Assembly (NCBI GenBank): GCA_014529385.2
Contig: CM043959.1
Span: 46,765,928-46,829,927 of the forward strand
Reading direction: 5' to 3'
DNA from: Adiantum capillus-veneris
Taxonomy: Eukaryota > Streptophyta > Polypodiopsida > Polypodiales > Pteridaceae
DNA length: 64,000 bases
Below the pieces are notes generated by a model that ran no database searches, was not told the origin of the DNA, and saw only the letters and a program-made list of their open reading frames with translations. This document shows, in pieces, positions 1 to 12,769 of this stretch (positions are counted from its first letter, which is position 1; each line of letters opens with the position of its first letter). The translations under genes were made by a program, and so were the position numbers.

Positions 1-945
1 ACTCCTCTCAAAATACAACTTGAGCCACACATCGTTCACCGTGTGCCTAAGAAGCTTACCATTTCTCTTACCAGCTGATAGGTTATGTTTGGAAAGGCCT
101 TCTACACTTTGTACGGACCTGTCCACTTCTTCTTGAACTTCTCCTTGAACGTGAAGTCCAGGTAACTCTCATACTTCATCTAAGTCTCCCTCTTCTATCT
201 TCTTGTTTGTCAATTGAACTTGGCAATACTCTTCTCTCTTTGCTTCACATAGTAGTCCAGTGCTACCTCCCTATCCATTTGCAAAGCCTCTAGACTAGCT
301 ATCCCATCCTGTGGAACCTCCTATTGAGCGGCATTAACAAGCCACATACCTTTCAAAGCACCTAATTGTGCATGAATTGGAAATATAGCCTCCTTACCAT
401 AGACTAGCTTGAATGGAGTGAAATTTGTAGCCACTTTGTAGGACATCATGTACGCCCACCACTCTGACTCCGGCTTATACACATACTTTGTCAACATTTT
501 GATGATTTTCCCATTAGCACTCTCTACTAGACCATTGCATTGGGGATGATAGGGTGAGGAAAATTGATGTTGAATCTTTAGATTCTCAACTAATACACGC
601 ATTATCTTGCTTTTGAATCCCTAGCCCCTATAAAAAACTAGCACCCATGGAACCCCAAAACGGAAAAAAATGTTATCAAACATGAACTGAGCTACCACAT
701 TAGCATTCACTTCTTTCACAACTTTGGCCTTGACCCACCGTGTAAGGTATTCAATGGTTACCACAACATACTTTCTACCACTTTTAGACTTTGGGAGTGG
801 ACCTATGCATCCAAATCCCACTTCTCAAACACACTTAGTGCGATGATGACACCCTACAACTCTCCTATCAATCACTGTTCACATATAGTCTGACAATTGT
901 GGCATGTTTTGCACCAGCAATGCACGTCCTTCACTATCGAACGAT
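1..945 (-). pseudogene. Ty3/gypsy integrase relic
   Basis: This is a decayed integrase from a Ty3/gypsy retrotransposon, read on the minus strand. In order it shows a zinc-finger remnant (CKTCHNC near 905-945), the start of the catalytic core (621-821, GPLPKSKSGRKYVVV), the second half of the core (321-602, SSPYHPQCNGLVESANGK) and a C-terminal WTGPYKV module near 110-160. Stops and frame changes separate the pieces. The element runs off the left edge of the window, so its 3' LTR is not visible here. Its core is only loosely similar to those at 3753 and 11471, so it is probably a separate insertion. Confidence 0.8.
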
Positions 946-2247
<1,302 letters not shown>

Positions 2248-2251
2248 TGGG

Positions 2252-2647
2252 CGTCCATCTCATTTGGCTCATGGGAAACCATTTAATTTGGCCCTTAGGT
2301 GGCCTTCCCTTGGTTCATGTGGGCGACCATCGCAAGGCCTCAAAGTGCAAGCAATGATGATAGCATTTGGAGAGAGGCCCTCAATTCCTATCTGCTTAAA
2401 AGTGCTTGCAGCTTCCTTGCCATAGACATGTCGGTCATTTTTCACAGGGAGGCCATCTCATTTGGCTCATGGGAAACCATTTAATTTGGCCCTTAGGTGG
2501 CCTTCCCTTGGTTCATGTTGGCAACCATCGCAAGGCCTCAAAGTGTAAGCACTGATGATAGCATTTGGAGAGAGGCCCTCAATTCCTATCTACTTAAAAG
2601 TGCTTGCAGCTTCCTTGCCATAGCCATGTCGGTCATTTTTCACAAGT
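2252..2647. repeat. 198-bp tandem duplication in a PPR relic
   Basis: Two adjacent copies, about 2252-2449 and 2450-2647, are nearly identical with a period of 198 bp (66 codons). Anchors such as CATTTGGCTC recur at 2261 and 2459. On the minus strand each copy encodes a PPR-like stretch containing GLSPNAI, so the duplication spans roughly two PPR motifs. The coding frame already contains stops, so the duplication may have arisen before or after decay. Confidence 0.85.
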
Positions 2648-3110
2648 AATGCGCTCCAAAAGATGACCCTTTGAATTGAAAGCTCATCAATCTATTAATG
2701 TGCTCTCGCAAGGGTACCACATTTGACATGGATCTCGAGCAAAGCAAAGCATTGTGAGAGGCCTCTTCTATGCAACTGGTGAAAACGGCTCAGCGCTTGC
2801 CTGCCACAACAATGTAGACCTTGCAACTGTTGAACACATTCTAAATGATGACATTTGGACAAGAAGCCTTCAAGAAATTCTTGTGCATTTGTAAGGGTAC
2901 CACATTTGGTATACATATCGGTGATCAAAAATTCGCCAAGGCTTTCATTTTCCCTTTGTTGACAATATCATCGTGATTTTTAACTGCCCATACCAACATC
3001 TCATATAATGACACATGCCTTAACAATGCAAGTATAGGTGATTGTTTATGTCGGAAGGCATTCCATTTGAATTGGATTAAAAAATTTCCGGGTTTATTTT
3101 CCACAACCAT
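2252..3110 (-). pseudogene. PPR-protein relic
   Basis: This is a decayed pentatricopeptide repeat gene. PPR proteins are helical-repeat RNA-binding proteins, usually acting in organelle RNA processing. The minus strand shows the signature ITDMYTKCGTLTNAQEFLE (about 2870-2928), comparable to the common plant PPR string DMYAKCG-L--A. A second KCGTLARA occurs near 2700, and EAASTFK-stop-IGIEGLSPNAI occurs in the tandem copies. Stops and frame changes break it at several points; the stop in the last string is TAG where Gln is usual. No intact start or full repeat array is present. The family call rests on motif likeness alone. The sequence style recalls expanded fern PPR families, which is only an impression. 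Confidence 0.55.
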
Positions 3111-3752
3111 ATCGGAACCTAGCAGCCTTTGATAACCATATCATAAACTTCATCCTGATCAGCCGTGCCGGCAATTGACATCGGCCTCAAGCCATATTAT
3201 CTCATCAACCCGGACTCGGTCTGACAAGTCATAAATTCCTTTAGACTTCTCAAGGTGCATAGAACACATACAAAACCTGCTGAGGTTGTAAAATTCCGAG
3301 ATGGCACATCGGCCAAGGTGATCGGCTTGGCACGGAACTAGCCCCCGGGGAAACTTGAGCTGCTAATATCTTGGCAACCAGAGCTCCGATTGCCGATCTG
3401 AAAGGACCAACCTGCTCCACAAAGTGAGCCTTTTAGGCCCATGTATTTGCTTCATTTTTGTCCCCTCAGCTGCAGCTGCCCAATCAGGTATAATTCTGCA
3501 TCAACTCAAACTTCAAGCTGACATAACTTCCTCACCATAGCTCTAATTGATTAACCGTAAAGACAAGCTCGTAGAGCACCTCAAGCACTACAATTCTAGC
3601 CCATAAAATTACATTTTTAGTAATCTTAGACATACCCACTTTTAGCATAAAAAACATAAATTCTTGCCCCTTAAAGCCACATCTGGCATAGATTTAGCAT
3701 TAACCTTGGCCTGTTAACAAGCCATGATCACTGCTCAATAAATGTGTAGGCT
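3111..3752. other. No recognisable gene
   Basis: I see no clear coding signal. The stretch separates the PPR relic from the next gypsy relic. It may include an unrecognised end of that element. Confidence 0.4.
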
Positions 3753-4600
3753 TCAAAGAATATTAGCTTGCATTTCTTTGCTCTTTTTCGCATCATGGAA
3801 GCGGAGTGGTACTACATCCATCCCATGCATCAATTCAAATGGCATATAACCTGTAACTGAACTATGCGTAGTGCGATCAACCCATAAAGCAAAAGGTAGT
3901 AGCTTAGGCCAATCACCAATATTTCCTTTGCATGCTTTTGCTAAAGCCTTAACAATAGGCGGATGTCCTCTTTCACTCTTCCCATTACCCTCTCGATTGT
4001 ATGTCATAGTAAGAGCCAATTTGATGCTCAAACGAGAAAACTCACGAGCTTCATCTGCATCTAGCTCTCCTCTGTTAGTAGTGATTTTGCCAACACAACC
4101 ATACCAAGAAATTACATCTTATAGCAAAAATTTTCATACAACACTTGTAGCTTTTGTACGCAAAGCTCTTCCTTCAACCTGATTAGTGAGATCTTCTCTA
4201 GCAAGAACAATATACCTCATCTTCCAAACACCCACTGGCATTGTAATCAAATCTACCACCCACTTGTAATGCATATCTAGTGGATAAGTAGGATGTAATC
4301 CGTCTCAATGCCGTACATTAGAATATTGCTATCATACTAAGCATGTTTCACAAATTGAGCAACATCTTTGTACATTCCCTTCCACCAGTAGCGGTCCTTA
4401 ATTTTGACAAAAGTTGCCCATACCCCTCTGTGTTCGGCCCATAAGCTTTCATAAAACTCTTTAATGACCTGTGCTTTATCACAAACAACCCATTGCAGTA
4501 CCCCTCTTGAACTCTTTGGCTGCTCCCACAGATGACCATCCTTTAAAAAGTAGCCATAAGCCTTCTTTCAGATCCTCTTGTACTCTTGATAACTCCATCC
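3753..4600 (-). pseudogene. Integrase relic of gypsy element
   Basis: The core piece at 3753-4031 contains NREGNGKSERGHPPIVKALAK followed by WPKLLPFALWVDRTTHSSVTGYMPFEL, the usual end of the DDE core (E of GKSERGH) and its downstream helix. The piece at 4348-4539 holds a diverged zinc-binding stretch, and 4568-4801 ends in the EEYKRI-type linker. Frames differ between the pieces. Confidence 0.75.
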
Positions 4601-4871
4601 CTCTTGCCTAGTAAGAGTGCTTAGGTAACGGCCGATCAAAATCCATTCTCCATCATACATCTCTTCAGAAAAGACTTCAAAAACACAAGCATGAGTACCA
4701 CTGCTTGCATGTAAATGAGAAGAGGTGTAGAACTTTAAGCCCACATCATCACTAGTGGTAAGGATCTCCTCTTCATCTTCATATTTGGCCCTTGATAACA
4801 TATCTTCTACAAGGTTATCTCTGCTTGCAATGTGACAAAACTCTGGGTTAAAGAGACTTAATAAATCCTAT

Positions 4872-5231
4872 TCATCGCAACATTGCAATGTCTAGAGTAG
4901 TACAATTTGCAATCATTTCTATCAATGGTAAACAATCTATCTCTACCACAACTGAAGCACCTATAAAATATTTTTTGTCAGACCTCAAAGCAATAGCACC
5001 ACCCCAAAGTTCTCTCTTAACTTGTGGGTAACCTCTTTGAAGAGCATTAAGAACTTTTTCTCCAAACTGGAATGCATATCTGTGACCATTCTCATCATCT
5101 TGACCTATAGCCCACCCAATACCTTTTGGGCTAGTGTCAACGATTAAGATCACTGGCCTTTCACATTTATAGTCAACCTTTCTCAAGGTAGGAGCCTCGA
5201 GAAGCATTGTTTTCAAATTTTTTATGGCCAT
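4872..5231 (-). pseudogene. RNase H-like region of gypsy element
   Basis: The 119-codon piece shows VILIVDTSPKGIGWAIGQ (the first acidic residue of the RNase H fold), then FGEKVLNALQRGYPQVKREL and LRSDKKYFIGASVVVEID. It covers most of the domain and then breaks. It would degrade the RNA of the RNA/DNA hybrid during reverse transcription. Confidence 0.75.
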
Positions 5232-5383
5232 TATATGAGCTTATTCCTATACAAACATTTTACCCTTCCTTAGCAATTGATAAAGCGCCTCTGCAACATG
5301 AGCAAAGTGCAGCAACCAAATACGATAAAATACGCATGCAACCCAAAATGTCTGAACCTCTGTGATTGATGTACATGTTTCTT

Positions 5384-6202
5384 TCATCTTTTGTATAGCT
5401 TCACTTTAGCCGGACTTGGTCCTCTTCCATCTGGGCCACACATATGTCCCACAATTAAAACCTCTTTAGCACCAAAAATTGATTTTGGCCTTGAAAGTGT
5501 CAAGTTAACTTCTTCAAGCCTAGATAAAATGACATTGCAGTCAGCAATATGATGGACAACAAACTGGTTGGCACCCCCTTGGTCTTTTACCTCATCTTTG
5601 AACCCTTGTTCACATCCCTTGATCGGCAAATCATTGATGAAAGGCATAGTAATATGAGGAATAAAATCCCTTAGAACCTTATTCATATCATTCATCATAT
5701 GAGCTATAGAGTAAACAATCCTGTGATAGAGTGCACATCCTTACTAAACCGACAGGTGTACGCATTGTAGTAAGATCGCTGCTCTCCAAAGAAAGCTGAA
5801 ACTGATCATATTTGAGTAAAGATCGCGCATAGAGTAGATGGATCTTTTTGCAAAGGCTTCAGCAAGCTCGTCCACTATTGGACCTGTACCCACATTGCGG
5901 ATTGTTACTTTGTTGACTGGTTGCATATCCTGAATGAAACTTAGGGTACCATTCTTCTTTGGAACAATAAACCACCAATTAGAGTATGGTGCACATGACG
6001 GTTCCAAAATACCCATCCTTGTCTTCTCATTTAACAAATCAATGAGCTTTGGAAAGTGAGCTTTGGGTACCTGAATAGGGCGTAAACTCCATGGCATATG
6101 AGGAACAATAAATATAACCATAGGAGAAACAACATTTGGGTCTACACACCCAAACTCATTAGGCTCAAAAGCAAAGGCTTTCCAAGCATCTCTCAAAAGC
6201 AT
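5384..6202 (-). pseudogene. Reverse transcriptase relic of gypsy element
   Basis: The N-terminal fingers/palm piece (5744-6202) contains GILEPSCAPYSNWWFIVPKKNG and YSMRDLYSNMISF. The second piece (5384-5698) contains FINDLPIKGC and a thumb-like stretch with LSRPKSIFGAKEVLIVGHMCG. The catalytic Asp pair is altered here: FIND where FIDD is normal. The break between the pieces falls in the palm. It cannot encode an active polymerase. Confidence 0.8.
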
Positions 6203-6778
6203 TCGATCTCCTTTTCAGTAAGGAAATCCTCCTCTCAATTTTTTAGCTGCTTCAATGTCTCTTCACTGCCAAATTGTTTTGTATCTCTTTGTATAGACTG
6301 GTGAGAAGCTTTCTCCATCACTCCATCACTTCCTTTTTGCAAAGGTGTAGCCATTGGCCTCACCTTCTTTACAACAAATTTATATCTTGTCTCTACTTGA
6401 ACTTGAACTGCTTCACCCAAATCCTCCTTTATTGTCTAAGTGCTTCATATAAATTCAATTCTTCATACATGTCCATTGAATGTACTTTAACTATGTCAGT
6501 TCCACTTTGTAACGTGTAATGCATGATCTCTTCTAGCTCTGACATAGTATCCACATAAGAAACCTCTTCAAAGATTCATGAAATCACATCATCTGGTTCA
6601 AGCACATCACATCCTTGCAATTCACTTTGAATACCTGACACATATTGTTTTTCCTATTTAGGTAGCTCATTAAACTTCTTGTATGACACCAAACTATCAG
6701 ATGTTAATCCCAAAAACCCCAAAGAGAAAGTCTCTCTTTGCGAGAGTTTCCCCACCTCTGTACCACCATAGTCCCGCC
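6203..6778. other. Linker of the gypsy relic, no intact frame
   Basis: This lies between the protease and RT relics on the minus strand, where gypsy elements carry a poorly conserved linker. Short frames (for example 6235-6420) have no recognisable motif. Confidence 0.4.
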
Positions 6779-7260
6779 TTATAGTGGCACCTCAAGAGAA
6801 TCCTGTGAAAACCTATGTTCTTTGAACTCTTTGCGTATCTTTGGTAGTGGATGATCATGTAGGCTATCTTTGTTTCTTGCATGTTCTACACACACAATCA
6901 AAAACTGAACAACCCTTTTACTATCCCTCCTCCGGATCCTTGCATAGGCCAAGCCATCATCCAACACCTTTGTTTCCATGCGCATAGCCGTAATGTAAGG
7001 TTGTCCTAGTATGAGTGGATGGGACAAATTCTCCTGTATTAAAAAGTTTTGTGCATCACAAACATCCCCAATAGTTACCTGAACATTTGCACATGCACCT
7101 TAAAGATCCCTCGGAAGCATATTGGCATCTCAAATCCGCCAACTGTGATCAATAGCAATAGGCCATTTTCCTTTCTTGTGAAAGCTCTTTGCTATGGTTG
7201 AGACCATCATTGTCACCAAGGGTAACACCTTTGCATGCATGGCATGCCACTAAGGTAGAT
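6779..7260 (-). pseudogene. Retropepsin region relic of gypsy element
   Basis: The minus-strand frame upstream of RT ends in SHPLILGQPYITAMRMETKVLDDG, typical of the region just after a gypsy aspartic protease. Reading further upstream in the same frame gives VSTIAKSFHKKGKWPI, with two stops (a TGA and a TAA) at places where Arg and Gln would fit. The catalytic DTG-type motif is not clear. Confidence 0.6.
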
Positions 7261-7585
7261 AAAATTTCATCTCACTACTGTTATTGCTTCCGCTATAACG
7301 CCAACTAACCTATCATGGACACGGTAAGTTATTGATATCTACAAACACTTTTTATTTATGTTTATTCATAGGCACAATGCCATGCCTAAGTCACTCTAGT
7401 ACAATCATGACCACATATATAGTAGGTGGGTCCAGATATGAATTATGGTATCTCTCTATATGAGAGCGCTGTACAAGCACATTGATGTACACTTATAGGA
7501 TAAGCTATGACACATATATGGTTTGCACTGGATCATATGCAAGGGACACACAACACATTAGAATAAGGGGGTTTTCTCAGCCCAA

Positions 7586-7649
<64 letters not shown>

Positions 7650-8819
7650 CCAAATTCTCTACGGGAAAGGTGAACCTAGGCATGATTTTACTAAAATCTT
7701 TTTATGTCAATATGGTAACTAGAAGGGCTACGGGCCATCTATTTTTGAAGGACTAAGAGAAACCTATTTTGGAATGGCTAAGAGCCATCTGTTTGTAATC
7801 CATTAGTTACTTCTTTCAAGATTGAACAATCCTATTCAATTGAGTATCCATCAATTCTAATGGACAAGCAAGAGTCTTGCAATTAGCATTTTTTTTGGGC
7901 ATTAGTTTAGCACTAAACACCTCAAGTGTGAAGACCAAGTTAAGTTTTTGAATGTCTTAAACTCGTAAGGGCTTATGTCTACCAAGGTGTATAGATGAAT
8001 CCATCATTTTAGACAGTAGGACTGTTCACAAAAACCCAAGATTATGGATTTATGGGTCTGAAAAAGATCGAGTTGTGAATACGTTTTTGACTTTAGTGGA
8101 TCTCCTATTTTATCTAAAGCACTAAGAGTGTCTTTACGAGTATAGTTTTGGGATAAGACCCAACTCATGATTATTAATTCACTTATTAAGTGTGATGGTG
8201 GATTCTTGGAATTTTTTCACTTGCAATTTAAGGAAAAAAGTCCATAAGCTGCCAAGGGGTACTAGTGGATAATTTCAACTTTCAAAGTTGAATTCAATTA
8301 TTGTTGGCTGCTAGTTGAGTAGTTTCCCTACAAAAGTCTAACCAAGGGGTTTGACAATGCCAATTTTAAACGAGGGGTTTGGATTGCAAAGGCAACACCC
8401 AAGGTTACATGTGCAATACTACTTGCATTTCACTAATTTTCAATCAGTGTTCCTAGGCCTTTGTAGGTGGGAAATTTGGGTAGGTACCTTTTACTATAGA
8501 TAAGTGAACACTATGTTCAACCTCCAGGTACGCATCTAATTTTTGCTTTTGTTTTTCAAGTTGCTCAGAGCTGAGTGATGTCTCATATGTGCATAGATTA
8601 TAGCATGTACATCATGAATATATGATTGGATTTCAATTTGGATGTCATTTGGACAAGCTGTGACCATAAGAACTCCTTTCAAGTTTTGAAGCTGGATTAT
8701 GGCTTAGTTTTGAGCAAATGAGGTTCAAATGGGGTGAAACTTGGTAGATGCTCTCATAATCATGTGGTAAAGTCTTAGAAGGGGTCAAGTTTGCTTCCAA
8801 GTTCCTTTTCGGGCTAGTG
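7261..8819. repeat. Non-coding stretch with a (TC)n tract
   Basis: No gene is recognisable. A (TC)n microsatellite of about 55 bp lies at 7589-7643. From about 8560 the sequence begins to resemble the palindromic host repeat that follows. Confidence 0.6.
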
Positions 8820-8842
8820 AGACATCATAGCGTATGATGTCT
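8820..8842. repeat. Palindrome copy 1
   Basis: The two 10-bp arms pair perfectly around a GCG spacer. Confidence 0.9.
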
Positions 8843-9106
8843 ACTTTGTTCAACATGGCTCAAACTTATACTATAGCTGGGCCTTAGCATGGTATAGACT
8901 CCTGTGATATCAGACTTTGATTTGGGTTTCTTCTCATGTGTTTGAAACCAAAAATTAGGTATAGAGCTTGAGATTCCAAAACCTGGGTTTAGATGGGTAT
9001 ACAAAAGCAAAACTTGATGAGACTTGGGTGGGTTGTGGGCTAAGATTAATGGGATAAAGGCATTAAAAGTGAGAAATCCCCCCAGATTGGTAATTGGGAC
9101 CTCTGG

Positions 9107-9130
9107 AGATATCATACGTGTATGATGTCT
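9107..9130. repeat. Palindrome copy 2
   Basis: The arms pair with one mismatch (T for C at the fourth base of the left arm) around a CGTG spacer. Confidence 0.85.
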
Positions 9131-9336
9131 CTGTTGAGAATTTTGGCCCAGACTTCATCTGTAGCATCCTCAGGTGATGGAAAATCCTTTGATCATCTCA
9201 CATTTTGAGTTGGAGACAAGTCATGTGTTTGGGACCATAGAATGTGTCTTTTGCCAGGATTTTCTGATTTTAGGCTCCAAGTGGTCACAACCTTGCTCAA
9301 AATTGTCCAAATTTAATGCATGGCCTTTATACTACG

Positions 9337-9468
9337 TTGTGAATGTACTCATGATGAAACTTGTGGACTTTGGCATCTATATGAGAGAAGAGACATCATA
9401 TGTTGTGAATGTACTCATGATGAAAGTTGTGGACTTTGGCATCTATATGAGAGAAGAGACATCATACA
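9337..9468. repeat. 66-bp tandem duplication
   Basis: Two nearly identical units (starts at 9337 and 9403, period 66 bp) each end in the left arm of the palindrome. The unit is 22 codons long and stays open in a plus frame at 9174-9485, but that frame has no known domain. Confidence 0.85.
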
Positions 9469-9480
9469 CGTATGATGTCT
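9457..9480. repeat. Palindrome copy 3
   Basis: Perfect 10-bp arms around a CACG spacer. Confidence 0.9.
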
Positions 9481-9742
9481 GCTGATGCAAAACGACTTGA
9501 AACTCCTTGGGTAAGTTGTGTATAGCATGTGCATGGTGTCCATGGTCTCAAATTTGAAATCGAGCTTGCGAATGGGTGTCAAAAGAGCTTGAAGGTGTTT
9601 TTGTATCCATATTTCTGTTTTTTTGGGTAATTGGAGGTCAAAAGATATCCAAATGTGATGCAAATTTGTTGGGGAGCTCTAATGACGTGTATAAAGTGTT
9701 AGAGTTTTTAAAATCACAACAGCATATCAATTCAAGGGGTTT

Positions 9743-9766
9743 AGACATCATACGTGTATGATGTCT
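9743..9766. repeat. Palindrome copy 4
   Basis: Perfect 10-bp arms around a CGTG spacer. Confidence 0.9.
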
Positions 9767-10041
9767 AAGTTGGCATTTTTGGCTCAAACATGTTGCAGAG
9801 TTAGCTCATGATGTGTGTATGGATTTGATGTGTGCAAATATGAAATTGGACTAGTTCTTATCAGCCCAAGGCCATAGAAGTAGTTTAGGACACTTTGAGT
9901 TGGAAAATGATGAGGATGGTGCTCAAAACATGCCCAAAGGTGCCCAAACGTGGTGTCGAGGCTATATGTATCATGCTTTACAAATCTAGATGTTTAGAAT
10001 GTTGACATAACTCCTTTGTGACAAGTCTAGACACCATACAC

Positions 10042-11306
10042 TATTAGCGTGCAAAAAAGAAGGAAAATGAATGCCCCTATAGCCTTGCACGAGCTACACT
10101 GTTGGAACGAAGAACTATTGCACGACCAAAAACATATGTGGTAAACACCTGTAGAGATTTATGAAAAACCATCCAAGCATGGAACACACTCAAAATCAAG
10201 AGAAACAAAGGACATCATGAAAAAGCTCATCTCATGGAGATGTCCGTAGAGTATCCATAGGCAAAAAACAGAGAAAAAACAAAGAAGTTATGGCCGCTCG
10301 AACATGGAGGTGTCCTTTTTCTTGCTAAAAAATGAGCTCTATGGAGGTTTTTTGCAGATCTGCAAAGAATTGCAACTATTAAAAATGGGGATTTTTTGGC
10401 TTTTATCCCAATGGATTTTCTCTCTCCTCTTAGCCGACATGGTTCTCTCCTTAGGCACTGTTTAATTGGTCCAATTTTAGCCTTTTTTGGGTGAAAAATG
10501 AGATGTCAGTGACCATTTGACCAAGGAATGGGGTGGAGGCAAGTGTTCGGGGACCAAAAAAGTGTCTAGGTGCCTTTTGAGGTAGTGGGAACTCAAAAAT
10601 TATGCCATCTCCTTCTCCACGAGCCCATGAGCCCCCCATAGCCAAGCCTTGAGAGAGCTCCTCTCACCTTTGATACACCATAATGGGCACCCAAAGTGCC
10701 CTATATACCCCTCACTTTCCCTTTTCCTCTTCTCATGTGGGATTAGTCCCATGCCACATGGCAACTCTTTCCAAGCTTCCCAACTTCCCCAAAATTCCCA
10801 GCTTCTCCCAAAGCATGAGAGGACTTCTCGGACAATTTTCCCCGAGGCATACCTTGTTGCTCCGGTCACCGAATGACGTGCCACAACACACTGCTCGAAG
10901 CCCATCACGTTGGCTATCTCCAAAATATAAAACATTAGAATTTCTAATATTAGACCCCCAAGTTGGCCCAGTTTCCCTTGTCGCATGCACCCACAATCAC
11001 CTTCTAAGTTGAGACCGCCCGTTTTGAATGCTCATAACTCATGATGTACAAGTCCGATTCACAAGCTTAAAAGCATGGATGAAAATACTTATTAAAAATC
11101 ATGTTTTGGAGTCTTGAACAACCCAAAACATCAGAATTCAAGCTTGGAAAAATCACACCTTTGTAAATGGAGTTTTACAAGGCCACTTCCAAAATTTGCA
11201 GGGCTATGTACACATATATACTTGAGGCTAGTGGGCACTGGGCAAGCTTTTTGGCATGACTTAGTGACGTCATTCTTATCCAAAAAATGACTGACATAGC
11301 TTGCCA
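10042..11306 (-). repeat. 3' LTR of the minus-strand gypsy element
   Basis: This copy aligns along nearly its whole length with 15080-16325, with scattered substitutions and small indels, for example about 16 extra bases near 10820 here. A TATA-like box (minus-strand TATATAG) sits at 10702-10708. The divergence between the LTRs implies an old insertion. Confidence 0.8.
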
Positions 11307-11470
11307 ACCCCCCCTTGCCTGCTTGATCATTCATGACAAACAAAGGTTCTTAGGGTGAACAACTGCTGCATCTCATCCCTAGAAACCTCACTTACATTCT
11401 CAGATGTCTCCACATTGTTTTCCTCTAGTGACAACATCTCATCTGTCACAATTGTCATCAAACATGCCAA

Positions 11471-12093
11471 CTATTTCTTCAGTCTATAACCATTAACACG
11501 ATGTTTATGCTGTGAACAACCCAAATCTACCAACTGATATGTGCCATTATGAAATTTATTCACAACATTAAAAGGACCCTCCCATTTGATTTGAAACTTC
11601 TTCTGGAAGGTATTGTCCAACTTACTATTGTATCGCAATACCAAGTCACCCTTTTTAATTTTCTTGTCTTCCACACATTCATTGGATTTTAGATGAGCCT
11701 TCTTTGATACTTCCTCATAGTAGATCAAAGCTAAAACTCTATCCAATTGCAAACATTGTAAATCCAACAATCTTTTGTGCCAGGCATTTGCTTGCTCTTC
11801 ATCTCCCAATGACAACAACTTGAATGAAGGAATTTCTACTTCAATTGGCAATAAAGCTTTGTTGCCATAAACCAAGTGGTAAGGAGAAAATCCTATGCTT
11901 GTTTTGATAGCAGTTCTGTAGGCCCATAACGCACAATGCAATTCTGAATCCCAAGTCTTTCCATGTGTCTGGGTCATTTTTGTCAAAATCTTTACCAACT
12001 CTCCATTGAACCTCTCATTGAGACCATTGCATTGTGGATAATAAGGAGAACTATACCTATGCTGTAGGATTGAGATGACCCCCACATTCATCA
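11471..12093 (-). pseudogene. Integrase C-terminal half
   Basis: The minus-strand frame has YSSPYYPQCNGLNERFNGEL (the Glu region of the DDE core), WAYRTAIKTSIGFSPYHLVYG, then a C-terminal module with KWEGPFNVVNKFHNGTYQLV (GPF/Y-type). It is open from about 12100 to 11471, so this half is well preserved. It is joined directly to RT sequence upstream, so the zinc finger and the first two catalytic Asp regions are missing. Confidence 0.85.
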
Positions 12094-12760
12094 ACGTTGC
12101 AAATTTCAAGCTTTTGAACATGCTCTTTTCTTGAACTGTATACACAAAAATCATTGATGAACCCTTTGAGAAACTTCCCAAGGAACGGGGTAAGGACCCA
12201 ATCCACTTTCCTTTCAAAATCTCCAAGCCCATTTGTCCAACCCAAAAGGAAGGGAGAAAAAGAAAAAACAACCCCATGGCATGATAAAAGTAGTCTTTTT
12301 TCGGTCTTCAAGAGCAAGGATAAACTGAAATTATCCTGAATAACCATCACAGGCACTGTATCTTTCAAAACCAGCCACTGCATCTAGAAGTTGATCAATG
12401 AAAGGCAAAGGGTAAGGATATTTCTTGGTCACTGCATTCAATGGCTTGTAATCAACAAAACTCTCCAACGCCCATCTTTCTTTGGAGTGACACTACAGGG
12501 CTCACCCATTCAGCATTATCAACTGGCACAATGAACCCTGCATCCAATAGTTTATCCACTTCTTCCTTTAAAGCATTTGTCTGTTCCTTACCCATCCTTC
12601 TTAACTTCTACCGTATTGGCTTTGCCCTTTCAACTAGCTTGATCTTCACAGGATCCCCAACAAAACCCCTTATTTCCTGGAATGAAGTGATGAAAAGATT
12701 TGGAAACCTGTCCAGCATTGCTAAGGACTCCCTTCTTTCTCCTTGCGTCAAATCAGTACT
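12094..12760 (-). pseudogene. Reverse transcriptase, truncated by deletion
   Basis: The minus strand reads KEEVDKLLDAGFIVPVDNAEW, then a palm stretch with GWTNGLGDFERK, and FINDFCVYSSRKEHVQKL. The last carries the catalytic motif with Asn for the first Asp. At about 12090-12110 it changes straight to integrase, so RT thumb, RNase H and the integrase N-terminus are gone. Frame changes and stops also break the palm. Confidence 0.75.
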
Positions 12761-12769
12761 CAACATATT

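Larger units (their letters stand above)
3753..7260 (-). mobile_element. Decayed Ty3/gypsy pol (PR-RT-RNaseH-INT)
   Basis: The minus strand carries a collinear gypsy pol region in the standard order: protease (7260-6779), reverse transcriptase (6202-5384), RNase H-like region (5231-4872), a linker with the integrase zinc region (4801-4348), and integrase core (4031-3753). The order and spacing match one element, but stops and frameshifts break every module. I see no gag upstream of the protease and no LTR pair, so it is a fragment. The style (DLPIKGC after the RT palm, EEYKRI before the integrase) recalls a gypsy group also common in fungi and early-diverging plants. Confidence 0.85.
8820..10041. 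repeat. Host repeat carrying AGACATCATA palindromes
   Basis: Palindromes with arms AGACATCATA and TATGATGTCT recur at 8820-8842, 9107-9130, 9457-9480 and 9743-9766, spaced about 285-350 bp. The sequence after each shows weak similarity (for example a TTTTTGGCTCAAAC-like string), suggesting a strongly diverged tandem repeat of about 300 bp. A half site (AGACACCATACAC) lies at 10029-10041, where the LTR element begins. No coding function is seen. Confidence 0.7.

Noticed and set aside
10451-11012. Overlapping frames on both strands, repeated near 15501-16048
   Set aside because: They fall in the paired LTRs of the older gypsy element and are not conserved as proteins.
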